Shown here: piece by piece, positions 24,428 through 33,159 of the stretch
Position numbering within the stretch: the first letter of the stretch is position 1
Layout of the letters: every line of letters begins with the position of its first letter
Origin: WHSW01 sp963749365
GTDB lineage: Bacteria; Actinomycetota; Thermoleophilia; Solirubrobacterales; 70-9
NCBI GenBank assembly: GCA_963749365.1
Contig: CAVVME010000003.1
Location: 1,605,943-1,669,942, forward strand
Length of the DNA stretch: 64,000 bases
Direction: 5' to 3'
The notes under the pieces: model-generated
Databases searched by the model: none
What the model was told of the DNA's origin: nothing
Seen by the model: only the letters and a program-made list of their open reading frames with translations
Translations under genes and position numbers: made by a program

Positions 24428-24904
24428 TCAGTCGGAGGCCAGCAGCCGGCAACCGAGCAGGGCGGCGATCCCGACACCGCCGTTTCGCATCACCCAGTTG
24501 TGGTTCCACGCGAACGCCGGGCGCAGCGCCGGGGCGAGGGCGTTCATCCACGCCTTCGTCGTCGCCACGTTCCACTCGTAGAGGACGGCGGTCGCCTCGC
24601 CCTGCTCGAACAGGCGCCAGCGGCCGGTGCCGGTCAGCTCGCCGTCGGCCCGGGCCTCGATCAGGTGCGGCTTGGCGACGGCTTCGGTGCGCGCCTCGAA
24701 GACGAGGTCATAGGGCAGCTTCGAGCGCCAGGTGAGGCGCGAGTGCGAGCCGACCCCATCCTCGTCACCGGGGTCGAGCTCGACCACGTCCTCGACCCCG
24801 CGCCACCAACTCGGCCACGACTTCTGGTCGAAGATCGCCTCCCAGACGGGCTCGCGCGGCGACTCGAGCAGCCAGGTGGTCAGGAACCTGTACTCGACCG
24901 CCAC
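24428..24904 (-). CDS. SRPBCC (START-like) domain protein
   Basis: 158 residues, one SRPBCC/polyketide-cyclase-like domain: the N-terminal strand with SPREPVWEAIFDQKSWPSWW is characteristic, followed by beta strands (SRLTWRSKLPYDLVFEART, TGTGRWRLFEQG, TAVLYEWNV) and a long C-terminal helix. Such folds bind hydrophobic ligands; the ligand here is unknown. GTG start 7 nt downstream of the ASCH gene stop, so it is the last gene of a minus-strand operon. Confidence 0.8.
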   Translation of the reverse strand: MAVEYRFLTTWLLESPREPVWEAIFDQKSWPSWWRGVEDVVELDPGDEDGVGSHSRLTWRSKLPYDLVFEARTEAVAKPHLIEARADGELTGTGRWRLFEQGEATAVLYEWNVATTKAWMNALAPALRPAFAWNHNWVMRNGGVGIAALLGCRLLASD

Positions 24905-24911
24905 GGCGGGC

Positions 24912-25319
24912 TCAGTTTCGCGACGGGGTCTCGCCGTTTCCGAACTGCGCGCCGTGCGGCGTCTCGATCACCTGCGAGAAGCGGACCACGGTCACGGTTT
25001 CCTCGGGATCGATCTCGCGGCCGTAGATCTGGCGCATGAAGCCGAGCGTCTCCTCGAGCCGGCGAAACTCCGGGTTGTCGTGCTCGATGTCGCGCGGCGA
25101 GAGGTCGCGCGCCCGCTTCACCTCGACGTCGTCGATCACCGCGGTGAAGATCCGCTCGCGCGGGCTGTGCTGATGGCCGACGGTGATCCAGACGAGCTGC
25201 CCGCGCTCATACTTGCGGGCCTTGTCGCCGAGCCTGATCGTCGCCGTCTTGCGCCCTCGCTTGAGCTGGTCGATGAACGCGGGCGAGAAGAAGTTGAGCG
25301 CGTAGAAGCCTCTGGGCAT
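24912..25319 (-). CDS. ASCH domain protein
   Basis: 135 residues. Starts MPRGFYALNFFSPAFIDQLK, with the ASCH-type strand RKTATIRLGDKARKYERGQL and later DDVEVKRARDLSPRDIEHD. ASCH domains are PUA-like beta barrels thought to bind RNA or modified nucleosides. ATG 25319 is supported by TAGGCT 8 nt upstream, so it probably has its own leaderless promoter inside the pcm-SRPBCC series. Precise function unknown. Confidence 0.82.
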   Translation of the reverse strand: MPRGFYALNFFSPAFIDQLKRGRKTATIRLGDKARKYERGQLVWITVGHQHSPRERIFTAVIDDVEVKRARDLSPRDIEHDNPEFRRLEETLGFMRQIYGREIDPEETVTVVRFSQVIETPHGAQFGNGETPSRN

Positions 25320-25341
25320 GGGCGCTGAGCCTATCGCGCGC

Positions 25342-25983
25342 TCACTCGACCCCGAAGCCCTGCTGACCGAGAAGCGGGACGAACCGACAGGGTGCGATCG
25401 GCCGCCGGCCGACCCCCTCACCGGTCTCCAAGTCGAAGCTCACCGCCTCGCGGATGAGAACGGTAAGCATGTCCGCGCCCGGCTCGCTGATCGGGATCAC
25501 GAGCCTGCCGCCGAGCTCGAGCTGCTCGAGCAGGGTGGCAGGCGGGGCCGGGGCGGTTGCGTGAACCGCGATCGCCGCGAACGGAGCTCGCTCGGCGGCG
25601 CCCAGCGTCCCGTCGCCGACTCGCACCTCGACGTTCTCGATCCCGAGCGAGGCGAGGCGCTCACCTGCACCGAGCGCGAGCGCCTCGATCCGCTCGATGC
25701 TGACCACCTCGCGGGCGAGGCGCGCGAGGATCGCGGTCGAGTAGCCCGAGCCTGTGCCGATCTCCAGCACCAGCTCGTCCCCGGCCAGCCGCAGGCCCTG
25801 GCAGATCGCCGCCACGACCCACGGCTGGGAGATCGTCTGCTCGTCGCCGATCGGCAGCGCGCCGTCCGCGTATGCGCGTCCCCGCAGGCGCTCGGCGACG
25901 AAGCGCTCGCGGGGGATCTCGGCCATCGCGGCGAGCACGCGCTCGTCGCTGATCCCGCGCCGACGGAGCTGGCGTTCGACCAT
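25342..25983 (-). CDS. pcm: Protein-L-isoaspartate O-methyltransferase
   Basis: 213 residues, the expected length. Begins MVERQLRRRGISDERVLAAM, then IPRERFVA, GDEQTISQPWVVA and the SAM site LVLEIGTGSGYSTAILARL; EVRVGDGTLG follows. It methylates L-isoaspartyl residues in damaged proteins so that they can be repaired. It lies 26 nt downstream of the crp-like gene and 22 nt upstream of the ASCH gene on the same strand. Confidence 0.94.
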   Translation of the reverse strand: MVERQLRRRGISDERVLAAMAEIPRERFVAERLRGRAYADGALPIGDEQTISQPWVVAAICQGLRLAGDELVLEIGTGSGYSTAILARLAREVVSIERIEALALGAGERLASLGIENVEVRVGDGTLGAAERAPFAAIAVHATAPAPPATLLEQLELGGRLVIPISEPGADMLTVLIREAVSFDLETGEGVGRRPIAPCRFVPLLGQQGFGVE

Positions 25984-26009
25984 GCGCTGGCGTTTGGCGG
26001 CGTAGTCGG

Positions 26010-26693
26010 TCAGAAGATGTAGGCGCGCAGTCGGCGCGGCTCGAGCACCGTCACCCGACCGCGCCCGACAGCGACCACCCCGGCGCGCTCGAGGGTGGCG
26101 AGAAAGCGGCTGACGCTCTCGCGCGAGGTGCCCGCGAGCTGCGCCAGGTCTGCCTGGGTCATCCGCACGGTCACCCCCTCGCGATGCTCGGGGATCGCCT
26201 CCTCGGCGATCAGCTGCGCGAGCACTCCCGCGACCCGGCTCGGCACGGTCTGGAACGACTGGCGGGCGACGCGCTCGTTGGTCTCGCGCAGCCGCCGGGT
26301 GATCGCGACGATCAGCTTCGCTGCGATGTCACCGTTCTCGGCGATCACCCGGCGCATGTCGATCGCGGGCAAGGCGAGCAGCTCGGCGTCGGTCAGTGTC
26401 TCGACGCTGGCCGAGCGGCTGCCGCCGTCGAGCATCGCCAGCTCGCCGAAGAAGTCGCCAGGGCCGAGGGTCGCGAGCGCGATCGCGCGGCCATCGGAGT
26501 GCTCACGGGTGACCCGCAGGTCGCCGCTGCGGACGATGTAGCAGGCATCCGACGAGTCGCCCTCGTGAAAGACGCGGACACCCTTGGGAAAGGAGCGCGG
26601 GACCGCCACCGTGCCGATCCGGTCGAGCTCGGGAGGCGAGAGCTCGCCGAACAGGGGCACTCGCCGGATCAGCTCTGCGGACCCTGATCGCAT
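26010..26693 (-). CDS. Crp/Fnr family transcriptional regulator
   Basis: 227 residues. The cyclic-nucleotide-binding domain is at about residues 8-120 (VPLFGELSPPELDRIGTVAV, FHEGDSSDACYIVRSGDLRV, GPGDFFGELAMLDGGSRSAS). The last of these matches the FGExALL.R.A phosphate-binding cassette, which supports cAMP-type ligand binding. A winged HTH follows: LAQLAGTSRESVSRFLATLE. No Fnr-type cysteine cluster. ATG 26693 is supported by TACTTT 6 nt upstream. It heads a run of minus-strand genes including pcm. Confidence 0.92.
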   Translation of the reverse strand: MRSGSAELIRRVPLFGELSPPELDRIGTVAVPRSFPKGVRVFHEGDSSDACYIVRSGDLRVTREHSDGRAIALATLGPGDFFGELAMLDGGSRSASVETLTDAELLALPAIDMRRVIAENGDIAAKLIVAITRRLRETNERVARQSFQTVPSRVAGVLAQLIAEEAIPEHREGVTVRMTQADLAQLAGTSRESVSRFLATLERAGVVAVGRGRVTVLEPRRLRAYIF

Positions 26694-26736
26694 CCGTTCA
26701 AAGTATCCCCGCTGGCGGCCAACCCTGGCGGGACGA

Positions 26737-27498
26737 TCAGGTCTGACAGCGCGCGCACCAATAGGCGGTTCGGTTCTCGTCGCCCTGACCCCGCGAGCTG
26801 ACTCGCCCACCGCACGCCGGGCAGCCTGTCCTCGTCGCGCGGTAGATCGCCCGCGGGCGCCGGCCGCGGGCGAGCGAGGCACGCATCGTCCGCTCGACCT
26901 CGCCGAGCAGGCGCTCGACCTGCTCCGCTCCGAGCTCGTCGACGGCGCGCCAGGGGCTCACCCGGGCAGCGAAGCAGGCCTCGTTGCGTATCGCGTTCCC
27001 GACCCCGGCGACGATCCGCTGGTCCAGCAGCGCCTCGCCGACCTCGCGCCCGGCTCCCAGTTCGCGCATGCGCCGGGTCGCTTCGGCGCGATCGAAGCCC
27101 TCGCTCAACGGGTCCGGGCCGAGCCGGCGCAGCACCGGGTCGGCGCCCAGCCGGGACTCGCTGACCAGGCGCAGCAACTTGCCTTCGGTCTGGGTCGCCG
27201 TCACGGATCCCGCGGCGAGCAGCAGCCAGGGCCGGCCGTACGGCGACCCGCGATCGGCGAAGAATCGCCAGCGCCCGCTCATCCCCAGGTGGCTGTGGAG
27301 GACGAGGTCGCCGCTGAAGTGTGCGAGCAGGTGCTTGCCCCGAGCCTCGGCGTGATCGAGCCGGCGCCCGAGCAGCGCCTCGGCCCGACCGTGAAGTGGC
27401 GAGCGCGGGCTCGGCGCCTGCGCACGCTCCAGCTCGCGGCCCGCCAGGGCTGCGCTCAGCCGCCTCGCAACCCGATGGACGCTGTCCCCCTCGGGCAT
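26737..27498 (-). CDS. nei: Fpg/Nei family DNA glycosylase (Nei2-like)
   Basis: 253 residues. The N-terminus after Met is PEGDSVHRVARRL, where Pro2 is the Schiff-base nucleophile and Glu3 the acid. HSHLGMSGRWRFF is the family strand, and the C-terminal zinc finger is CPACGGRV...YWCARCQT (CxxC...CxxC). The PEGD start indicates the Nei (endonuclease VIII) branch, which removes oxidised pyrimidines, rather than Fpg. It is translationally coupled to lhr by a 1-nt TGATG overlap, as in the mycobacterial lhr-nei arrangement. Confidence 0.9.
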   Translation of the reverse strand: MPEGDSVHRVARRLSAALAGRELERAQAPSPRSPLHGRAEALLGRRLDHAEARGKHLLAHFSGDLVLHSHLGMSGRWRFFADRGSPYGRPWLLLAAGSVTATQTEGKLLRLVSESRLGADPVLRRLGPDPLSEGFDRAEATRRMRELGAGREVGEALLDQRIVAGVGNAIRNEACFAARVSPWRAVDELGAEQVERLLGEVERTMRASLARGRRPRAIYRATRTGCPACGGRVSSRGQGDENRTAYWCARCQT

Positions 27499-30400
27499 CA
27501 GCCCGCTGCGGCGACCAGGCGCCGCGGCTGGCGCGAGAAGCCGGCGGCGATGATCTGCTCCTCGAGCCCCGAGCCGATCACCGGCTCACCGTCGATCCGC
27601 TCGAGCCCGAGCTTCGGGATCCGTTGCTCGCGGGCGGCGTCGGCGAGCTGTGAGACCGCCTCAACGAGCGCCTCGCCCTCGAGCTCGACCAGGCGCACGA
27701 TCCCCTTGCCGCCGCGCTCGACGTATGCGATCGGGTTGCCGTCGCGCATCAGCACGAAGGCCCCGGGCGCGCGAGCGGGCCGGCGGCCCTCGGCGCGCTT
27801 CGGCCACCGCAGGGCGGCACCGTAGGGCTGGGCCGGATCGGTGGCCGCCAGGATCAGGTACTCGCCGCCGCGGGTCGGCATCCCGCGCAGGCGCTCGATC
27901 GCCCCCGCGAGCGCGAACTGGGCGCCGCCCAGGCCCTCGACGAAGTAGCCGCGCCGTGCCGTGCCCAGCATCTCGAGGTTCGAGAGCTCGCCGTAGAGGG
28001 AGGAGAACCCGCCGGGCACGCCCTCGCCGAGCACCGTCTCCCGGGTCACGATCCCGTAGCGCTCGAGCATCAGCTCGGCCTGGGCGCGCAGGCGCGGGCC
28101 CTGGGCGGGGGCGGCGCGAAACAGCGCCTCGGTCAGCGACCAGCGTCCCTGGATCGTGTCCTGGGACGGGTTTCGGCGCGAGGCGAAGCGCCGTGTCGCG
28201 CGCTTGCGGTCGCCGACCGCGCTCAACCGCCGCGCCCGCAGCGGCGCGAAGGCGTCGTTGGTGACCTCGCCGGCCCAGACGAGATCCCAGAGCGCGGAGT
28301 GCAGCTGCTCGTTCTCGGCCTCGATCTCGGTGACCAGGTCGAGCCAGAACGACGGGGCGGCGCCGAGCCGCTCGCGAATCGCGTCGTGCAGCTCGCCCTC
28401 GGGCCGGTCGAGCTTCGCATTCGCCGGCGGCGGACCGGCCAGGTGGACGTCCTCGCGGAAGTAGAGCGCCAGCCTGCCGGTGCGCGCCAGCGCGCCGGCG
28501 CCGATCCAGACCACCTCGCCGCTGGTCGTCAGCTGGTCGAGCCACGCCGGGCTGTAGGCGCCGAGCCTGCGCGGGAGCACGTCGCGCTCCCAGACCTCCG
28601 GCGTCAGCGCCAGGCCCTGCAGCGGGACCAGCGCCTCGCGCAGGCGGTCCGGCCCGGCCCCCGCCGCTCTGTGCACGTCGACGTTCTGCCACGCGGGCAG
28701 GAAGCGGGCGAGCTCGGCCGGGTCGACCGCCTCCGCCTCCTGGCGCAGGGCGGCGACGCTCGCCCGCCGGACCCGGCGCAGAACGTCGGAGTCACACCAT
28801 TCGCGCTCGCTCCCACCCGGGAGCAGCTCGCCCCGCACGAGCTCGCCGGCCTGCTCGAGCTGCCTCAGGCCGGGCGTCAGATCGAGGCCGTAGCGCCGGT
28901 TGGCCTGGCCGGTAGGAAACGGGCCGTGGGTGCGGGCGTACCGCCGCATCAGCGCAGCCATCGGCTCCGGGACCGGCTCGAGATAGGAATCCGGCAGTCC
29001 GCCGGGAGGCGGGACGCCGAGCGCGTCGCGGTAGAGCGCCGCGTCCTCGCTCGCGATCCACCGCTGCTCGCCGGCGATCCGGACCTCGACCGCGCGTCGC
29101 TCGCGCGCCAGCTTGGCGAGCATCGAGGCCGCCGAGTAGCCCTCGGCGGTTCGCGCCTCGCACTCCTCGGCGCTCAGGTCCCCGAGCCGGCGCAGCACCT
29201 GCTGCAGCGCGTCACGGTCCTTCGCCAGGGCGTCGGGATGCATGAGCTGCAGCGAGCGCTCGACCTCGTCGAGCGCCTCGGGGTTGATCAGCTCGCGCAG
29301 CTCGTCCGCGCCGAGCAGCTCGGAGAGCAGGTCGCGGTCGAGCGCCAGCGCGGCGGCGCGGCGCTCGGCGTTGGGCGTGTCGCCCTCGTACATGTAGGTG
29401 GCGACGTAGTCGAACAGCAGCGAGGAGGCGAACGGCGACGCGGTCTGCGTCTCGACCTCGACCAGTGAGATCCGCCGCGAGTGCAGGTCGCGCAGCAGCT
29501 CGACCAGGGCGGGCAGGTCGAGAACGTCGCGCAGGCACTCGCGGTAGGTCTCGAGCACGACCGGAAAGCGGGGGAAGTCCTTGGCCACCTCGAGCAGGCT
29601 CTGGGCGCGTAGCCGCTGCTGCCAGAGCGGCGTCCGCTTGCCCGGATAGGCGCGCGGGATCAGCAGGCTGCGGGCCGCGTTCTCGCGAAAGCGGGCGCCG
29701 AACAGGGCCGAGCCGCCGAGCTCGCGCACGACCAGGTCCTCGACCTCGTCGGGCTCGAGCAGGACCAGTTCCGCGTCGGGGGGCTCGTCGGCGTCGGGGA
29801 GGTGGACGACGATCCCGTCGTCGGACCAGATCGCGTCCGCCTCGAGCTCGAGCCGATCGCGGATCCGTGCCGAGAGCGCAAGCCCCCAGGCGGCGTGGAC
29901 GCGGCCGCCGAACGGGGAGAGCACACAGAGCCGCCAGTCGCCGATCTCGTCCCGGAAGCGCTCGACGACCAGCGACTCGTCCGAGGGCACGACCCGCGTC
30001 GCGGCCTGCTGCTCGCGCAGGTAGGCGACAAGGTTCTCCGCCGCCCGCGGGTCGAGGTCGTTCTCGGCGGCCAAGGTCTCGGGGTCGGCGCCGACCGCCT
30101 CGCGGGCGAAGGCGCCGATCGCGCGACCGAGCTCCGACGGGCGCCCGATCCCGTCTCCGCGCCAGAACGGCACCGCCCCCGGCACGCCGGGAGCGGGAGT
30201 GACGATCACCCGGTCGCGGGTGATGTCCTCGATCCGCCAGGTGGTCGCGCCGAGGAGGAAGGTCTGGCCCGGGCGCGCTTCATAGACCATCTCCTCGTCG
30301 AGCTCGCCCACGCGGCGCCCGTCGGGCAGGTGGACTCCGTAGAGGCCGCGGTCGGGGATCGTGCCGGCGTTGGTGACCGCGAGCTGGCGGGCGCCCTTGC

Positions 30401-32120
30401 GGCCCCGCACGGTGCCGGCGGTCCGGTCCCAGACCAACCGGGGACGCAGCTCGGCGAACTTCTCCGACGGGTAGCGGCCGTCGAGCATGTCGAGCACGTT
30501 CTCGAGCTGCTCGCGCGAGAGCTCGGCGAAGGGCTGCGCCGCGGTCACCAGGCGCTCGACCTCATCGACCTCCCACTCGCTGTCGGCGACCATCGAGACG
30601 AGGTGCTGGGCAAGCACGTCGAGGGGATTGCGAGGGATCACCGTCTCCTCGATCTCGCCCGAGCGCATCCGCTTCGCGACCACGGCGCACTCGAGCAGGT
30701 CGGCGCGGAACTTGGGGAAGATGCGGCCCTTCGACGTCTCACCGAGCTGGTGGCCGGCGCGGCCGACTCGCTGCAGGCCGCGGGCGACCGACTTCGGCGA
30801 CTCGACCTGGATCACCAGGTCGACAGCGCCCATGTCGATGCCGAGCTCGAGCGACGAGGTCGCGACCAGGCAGGGCAGCTTGCCCGACTTGAGCAGCTCC
30901 TCGACGACGAGGCGCTCCTCGTGAGCAAGTGAGCCGTGGTGGGCGCGGGCGATCTCTTCGAACTCGCCACCTCCTGAAGGACCAGAGTTGGCGGCGGGCG
31001 GGTCCTGTCGCGCTGCGTCTCCGGCCGACGACTCGCGCCCCGAGTTGCCCGCCTGTTCGGTGGCCGGCAGTTCGGGCTCGGATCCGTTGTTGTGGAGCTC
31101 GTTGAGGCGCTTGGCGAGGCGTTCGGCGCCGCGGCGGTTGTTGACAAAGATGATCGTCGAGGTGTGTGCTCGGACCAGCTCGAGCAGCTCCGGATAGATC
31201 GCCGGCCAGATCGAGCGCGGGTTGGCGGCCGGGTCGAGGGAGGCCTCGATCGGGCCGGGGTCGATGCGATCGGGTGAAGCCGCGGGGAGCACCTCGCCGC
31301 TCGCCGCTGGCCGCTGGCCGGTGGCCGCGCCGGGCTCCGTCATATCGTCGACGGGGACGACGATCTCGAGGTCGAGCTGCTTGCGGACCCCGGCGTCGAC
31401 GATCTCGCACTCGCGCTGCGGCCCGACCAGGAAGGTCGCGATCCGGTCGAGCGGGCGCTGAGTCGCGGAGAGCCCGATCCTCTGCGGCTCGGGGTTTCCC
31501 TGCTCGGCGACCAGGTGCGAGAGCCGCTCGAGGGTGAGCGCGAGATGGGAGCCGCGCTTGGATTGGGCGACCGCGTGGATCTCGTCGACGATCACGGCCT
31601 CGACCCCGGTGAGGATCTCGCGCGCCTGCGAGGTGATGATCAGATAGAGCGACTCCGGGGTCGTGATCAGGACGTCGGGCGGCGTCCGCCGCATCGCCTG
31701 GCGCTCCTTCTGCGGCGTGTCTCCGGTCCGCAACCCGACCGAGATCTCCGCGCCGATTCCCTTCAGCGGTGCGCGCAGGTTGCGCTCGATGTCGTAGGAG
31801 AGGGCCTTGAGCGGGGAGATGTAGACGATCCGCACCCCGGAACCCAAGCCCGGCGCCTGCTCCGCCTCGCTTCCGGGGGTGCCGGGGTTCTCGGAGCCTG
31901 CCCGCGAGAGCGCGTCGATCCCCCACAGGAACGCGCTCAGGGTCTTGCCGGAGCCCGTCGGGGCGCAGATCAGCGTGTTGGCGCCGGAGGCGATCTTCGG
32001 CCATCCCTGCGCCTGGGCGGGCGTCGGCGCCTCGAACGACGCCTCGAACCAGCGCCGCGTGCGCTCGCTGAAGGCCGCCATGGGGTCTGGTTTCACACTC
32101 GACTTCGCCACCGGTCTCAA
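27498..32120 (-). CDS. lhr: Lhr-type large ATP-dependent DNA helicase
   Basis: 1540 residues, the size of actinobacterial Lhr. SF2 core: Walker A CAPTGSGKTLSAFLWGIDAL, motif II VIVDEIHAVAQSKRG, motif III LSATQRP, motif IV FVNNRRGAERLAKRL, V ATSSLELGIDMGAVDLVIQV, VI QRVGRAGHQ; then the winged-helix domain and the long Lhr C-terminal domain. It is a DNA-damage-inducible 3'-5' translocase in mycobacteria. The insert around residues 355-385 is low-complexity, and another variable loop is built on a 7-bp repeat. TTG 32120 is chosen because TAAGAT (32133-32128) lies 7 nt upstream; ATG 32081 is the alternative. Coupled to nei. Confidence 0.93.
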   Translation of the reverse strand: MRPVAKSSVKPDPMAAFSERTRRWFEASFEAPTPAQAQGWPKIASGANTLICAPTGSGKTLSAFLWGIDALSRAGSENPGTPGSEAEQAPGLGSGVRIVYISPLKALSYDIERNLRAPLKGIGAEISVGLRTGDTPQKERQAMRRTPPDVLITTPESLYLIITSQAREILTGVEAVIVDEIHAVAQSKRGSHLALTLERLSHLVAEQGNPEPQRIGLSATQRPLDRIATFLVGPQRECEIVDAGVRKQLDLEIVVPVDDMTEPGAATGQRPAASGEVLPAASPDRIDPGPIEASLDPAANPRSIWPAIYPELLELVRAHTSTIIFVNNRRGAERLAKRLNELHNNGSEPELPATEQAGNSGRESSAGDAARQDPPAANSGPSGGGEFEEIARAHHGSLAHEERLVVEELLKSGKLPCLVATSSLELGIDMGAVDLVIQVESPKSVARGLQRVGRAGHQLGETSKGRIFPKFRADLLECAVVAKRMRSGEIEETVIPRNPLDVLAQHLVSMVADSEWEVDEVERLVTAAQPFAELSREQLENVLDMLDGRYPSEKFAELRPRLVWDRTAGTVRGRKGARQLAVTNAGTIPDRGLYGVHLPDGRRVGELDEEMVYEARPGQTFLLGATTWRIEDITRDRVIVTPAPGVPGAVPFWRGDGIGRPSELGRAIGAFAREAVGADPETLAAENDLDPRAAENLVAYLREQQAATRVVPSDESLVVERFRDEIGDWRLCVLSPFGGRVHAAWGLALSARIRDRLELEADAIWSDDGIVVHLPDADEPPDAELVLLEPDEVEDLVVRELGGSALFGARFRENAARSLLIPRAYPGKRTPLWQQRLRAQSLLEVAKDFPRFPVVLETYRECLRDVLDLPALVELLRDLHSRRISLVEVETQTASPFASSLLFDYVATYMYEGDTPNAERRAAALALDRDLLSELLGADELRELINPEALDEVERSLQLMHPDALAKDRDALQQVLRRLGDLSAEECEARTAEGYSAASMLAKLARERRAVEVRIAGEQRWIASEDAALYRDALGVPPPGGLPDSYLEPVPEPMAALMRRYARTHGPFPTGQANRRYGLDLTPGLRQLEQAGELVRGELLPGGSEREWCDSDVLRRVRRASVAALRQEAEAVDPAELARFLPAWQNVDVHRAAGAGPDRLREALVPLQGLALTPEVWERDVLPRRLGAYSPAWLDQLTTSGEVVWIGAGALARTGRLALYFREDVHLAGPPPANAKLDRPEGELHDAIRERLGAAPSFWLDLVTEIEAENEQLHSALWDLVWAGEVTNDAFAPLRARRLSAVGDRKRATRRFASRRNPSQDTIQGRWSLTEALFRAAPAQGPRLRAQAELMLERYGIVTRETVLGEGVPGGFSSLYGELSNLEMLGTARRGYFVEGLGGAQFALAGAIERLRGMPTRGGEYLILAATDPAQPYGAALRWPKRAEGRRPARAPGAFVLMRDGNPIAYVERGGKGIVRLVELEGEALVEAVSQLADAAREQRIPKLGLERIDGEPVIGSGLEEQIIAAGFSRQPRRLVAAAG
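31293..31327 (-). repeat. Degenerate 7-bp tandem array within lhr
   Basis: Five consecutive 7-bp units on the plus strand (CTCGCCG, CTCGCCG, CTGGCCG, CTGGCCG, GTGGCCG) encode part of a Pro/Ala-rich loop in Lhr. The period is the same as in the GCTCGTC arrays at 3223, 36592 and 54664. Confidence 0.6.
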
Positions 32121-32194
32121 CCGATGGATCTTACGGACCGGATCCGGCGGCGGGTCGGTCGCGCTCCGGGGCCAGGATGGGTAGCGTGCGGACC

Positions 32195-32593
32195 GTGGAC
32201 GACCATGTCGCGCAGGTGCGCTCGGTCTACGAGGCGATCAACCGGGGCGACCACGCGATGATCGCTGGACTGGTGGCACCGGGGTTCGAGTGGCACCCCA
32301 ACACCGGCGAGCCCGACTCCAGGGTCCGCCGCGACCACGACGCGATGGACCGCGTTCGCGACGTCGTCGCAATGTTCGGCGAGTTCCGCACCGAGGTCGA
32401 GGAGGTCGCCGACCTCGGGCCGCTGGTGGCGGTGGCGGTTCGCCATCGCGGCACCCCGGCCGGAACGACCCATCAGGTCGAACGGCGCGAGGCTCATCTG
32501 TGGGCATTTGCCGGAGGCCGCCCCGTGTCCCTGCGCGAGTACCCGACCCTCGACGCCGCGCTCGAAGCGGCGGCCGACCTGGCGGCGGACTAG
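32195..32593 (+). CDS. SnoaL-like (NTF2-fold) protein
   Basis: 132 residues from GTG 32195, 7 nt after TAGCGT (32182-32187); the upstream ATG at 32177 is rejected because it would lie before that box. NTF2-like fold: VRSVYEAINRGDHAMIAGLV, APGFEWHPNTGEPDSRV, then beta strands with VAVAVRHRGTPAGTTHQVERR and HLWAFAGGRPVSLREYPTLDAALEAA. Such proteins are isomerases, cyclases or orphan ligand binders. No partner gene indicates a substrate. A second SnoaL-like gene is at 44520. Confidence 0.8.
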   Translation: MDDHVAQVRSVYEAINRGDHAMIAGLVAPGFEWHPNTGEPDSRVRRDHDAMDRVRDVVAMFGEFRTEVEEVADLGPLVAVAVRHRGTPAGTTHQVERREAHLWAFAGGRPVSLREYPTLDAALEAAADLAAD

Positions 32594-32610
32594 CCCTTCC
32601 TCCGGACCAG

Positions 32611-33159
32611 CTACCAGGGCAGCTCGTCGGCGATCTCGGCCAGCTTCGGGGCGGTGCGGTCGCGCTCGGAGGTTCGGGGATCGGAGATCGGCCACTCGAC
32701 CGCGATCTCGGGGTCGTCCCACGCGATCCCGGCCTCGGTCGCCGGGTCATAGCGGCTGGAGAGCTTGTAATGGACGTCGGCGAGCTCGCTGAGCACGCAG
32801 AAGCCGTGCCCGAAGCCGACCGGGACGAAGAGCTGGCGGTGGCGCTCGTCGTCGAGCTCGTGTCCCTCCCACCGGCCGTAGGTCGGCGAGTCTCGGCGCA
32901 GGTCCACGGCGACGTCCCAGATCCTTCCCCGGCAGCAGCGGACGAGCTTCGCCTGGCCCGGGGTGGTCTGGAAGTGCAGTCCGCGCAGGATCCCCGCCCC
33001 CGAGCGCGAGTGGTTGTCCTGCACGAACGGGGGCTCGACGCCGAGCTCGGCCCACTCGGGCTCGCTGAAGGTCTCGACCAGGAAGCCGCGCTCGTCCCCG
33101 TGTACCTCCGGCTCGACCAGGACGAGCCCGGCGAGGCCTGTTTCCAGGCGCCGGGCCAT
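32611..33159 (-). CDS. rfbC: dTDP-4-dehydrorhamnose 3,5-epimerase
   Basis: 182 residues. Cupin-fold RmlC: HGDERGFLVETFSEPEWAEL, VQDNHSRSGAGILRGLHFQ with the catalytic His, the KLVRCCRGRIWDVAVDLRRDSPTYG strand and FVPVGFGHGFCVLSE. Third enzyme of dTDP-L-rhamnose synthesis. Its ATG overlaps the rfbB stop by one base, so it is the last gene of rfbA-rfbD-rfbB-rfbC. Confidence 0.95.
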   Translation of the reverse strand: MARRLETGLAGLVLVEPEVHGDERGFLVETFSEPEWAELGVEPPFVQDNHSRSGAGILRGLHFQTTPGQAKLVRCCRGRIWDVAVDLRRDSPTYGRWEGHELDDERHRQLFVPVGFGHGFCVLSELADVHYKLSSRYDPATEAGIAWDDPEIAVEWPISDPRTSERDRTAPKLAEIADELPW

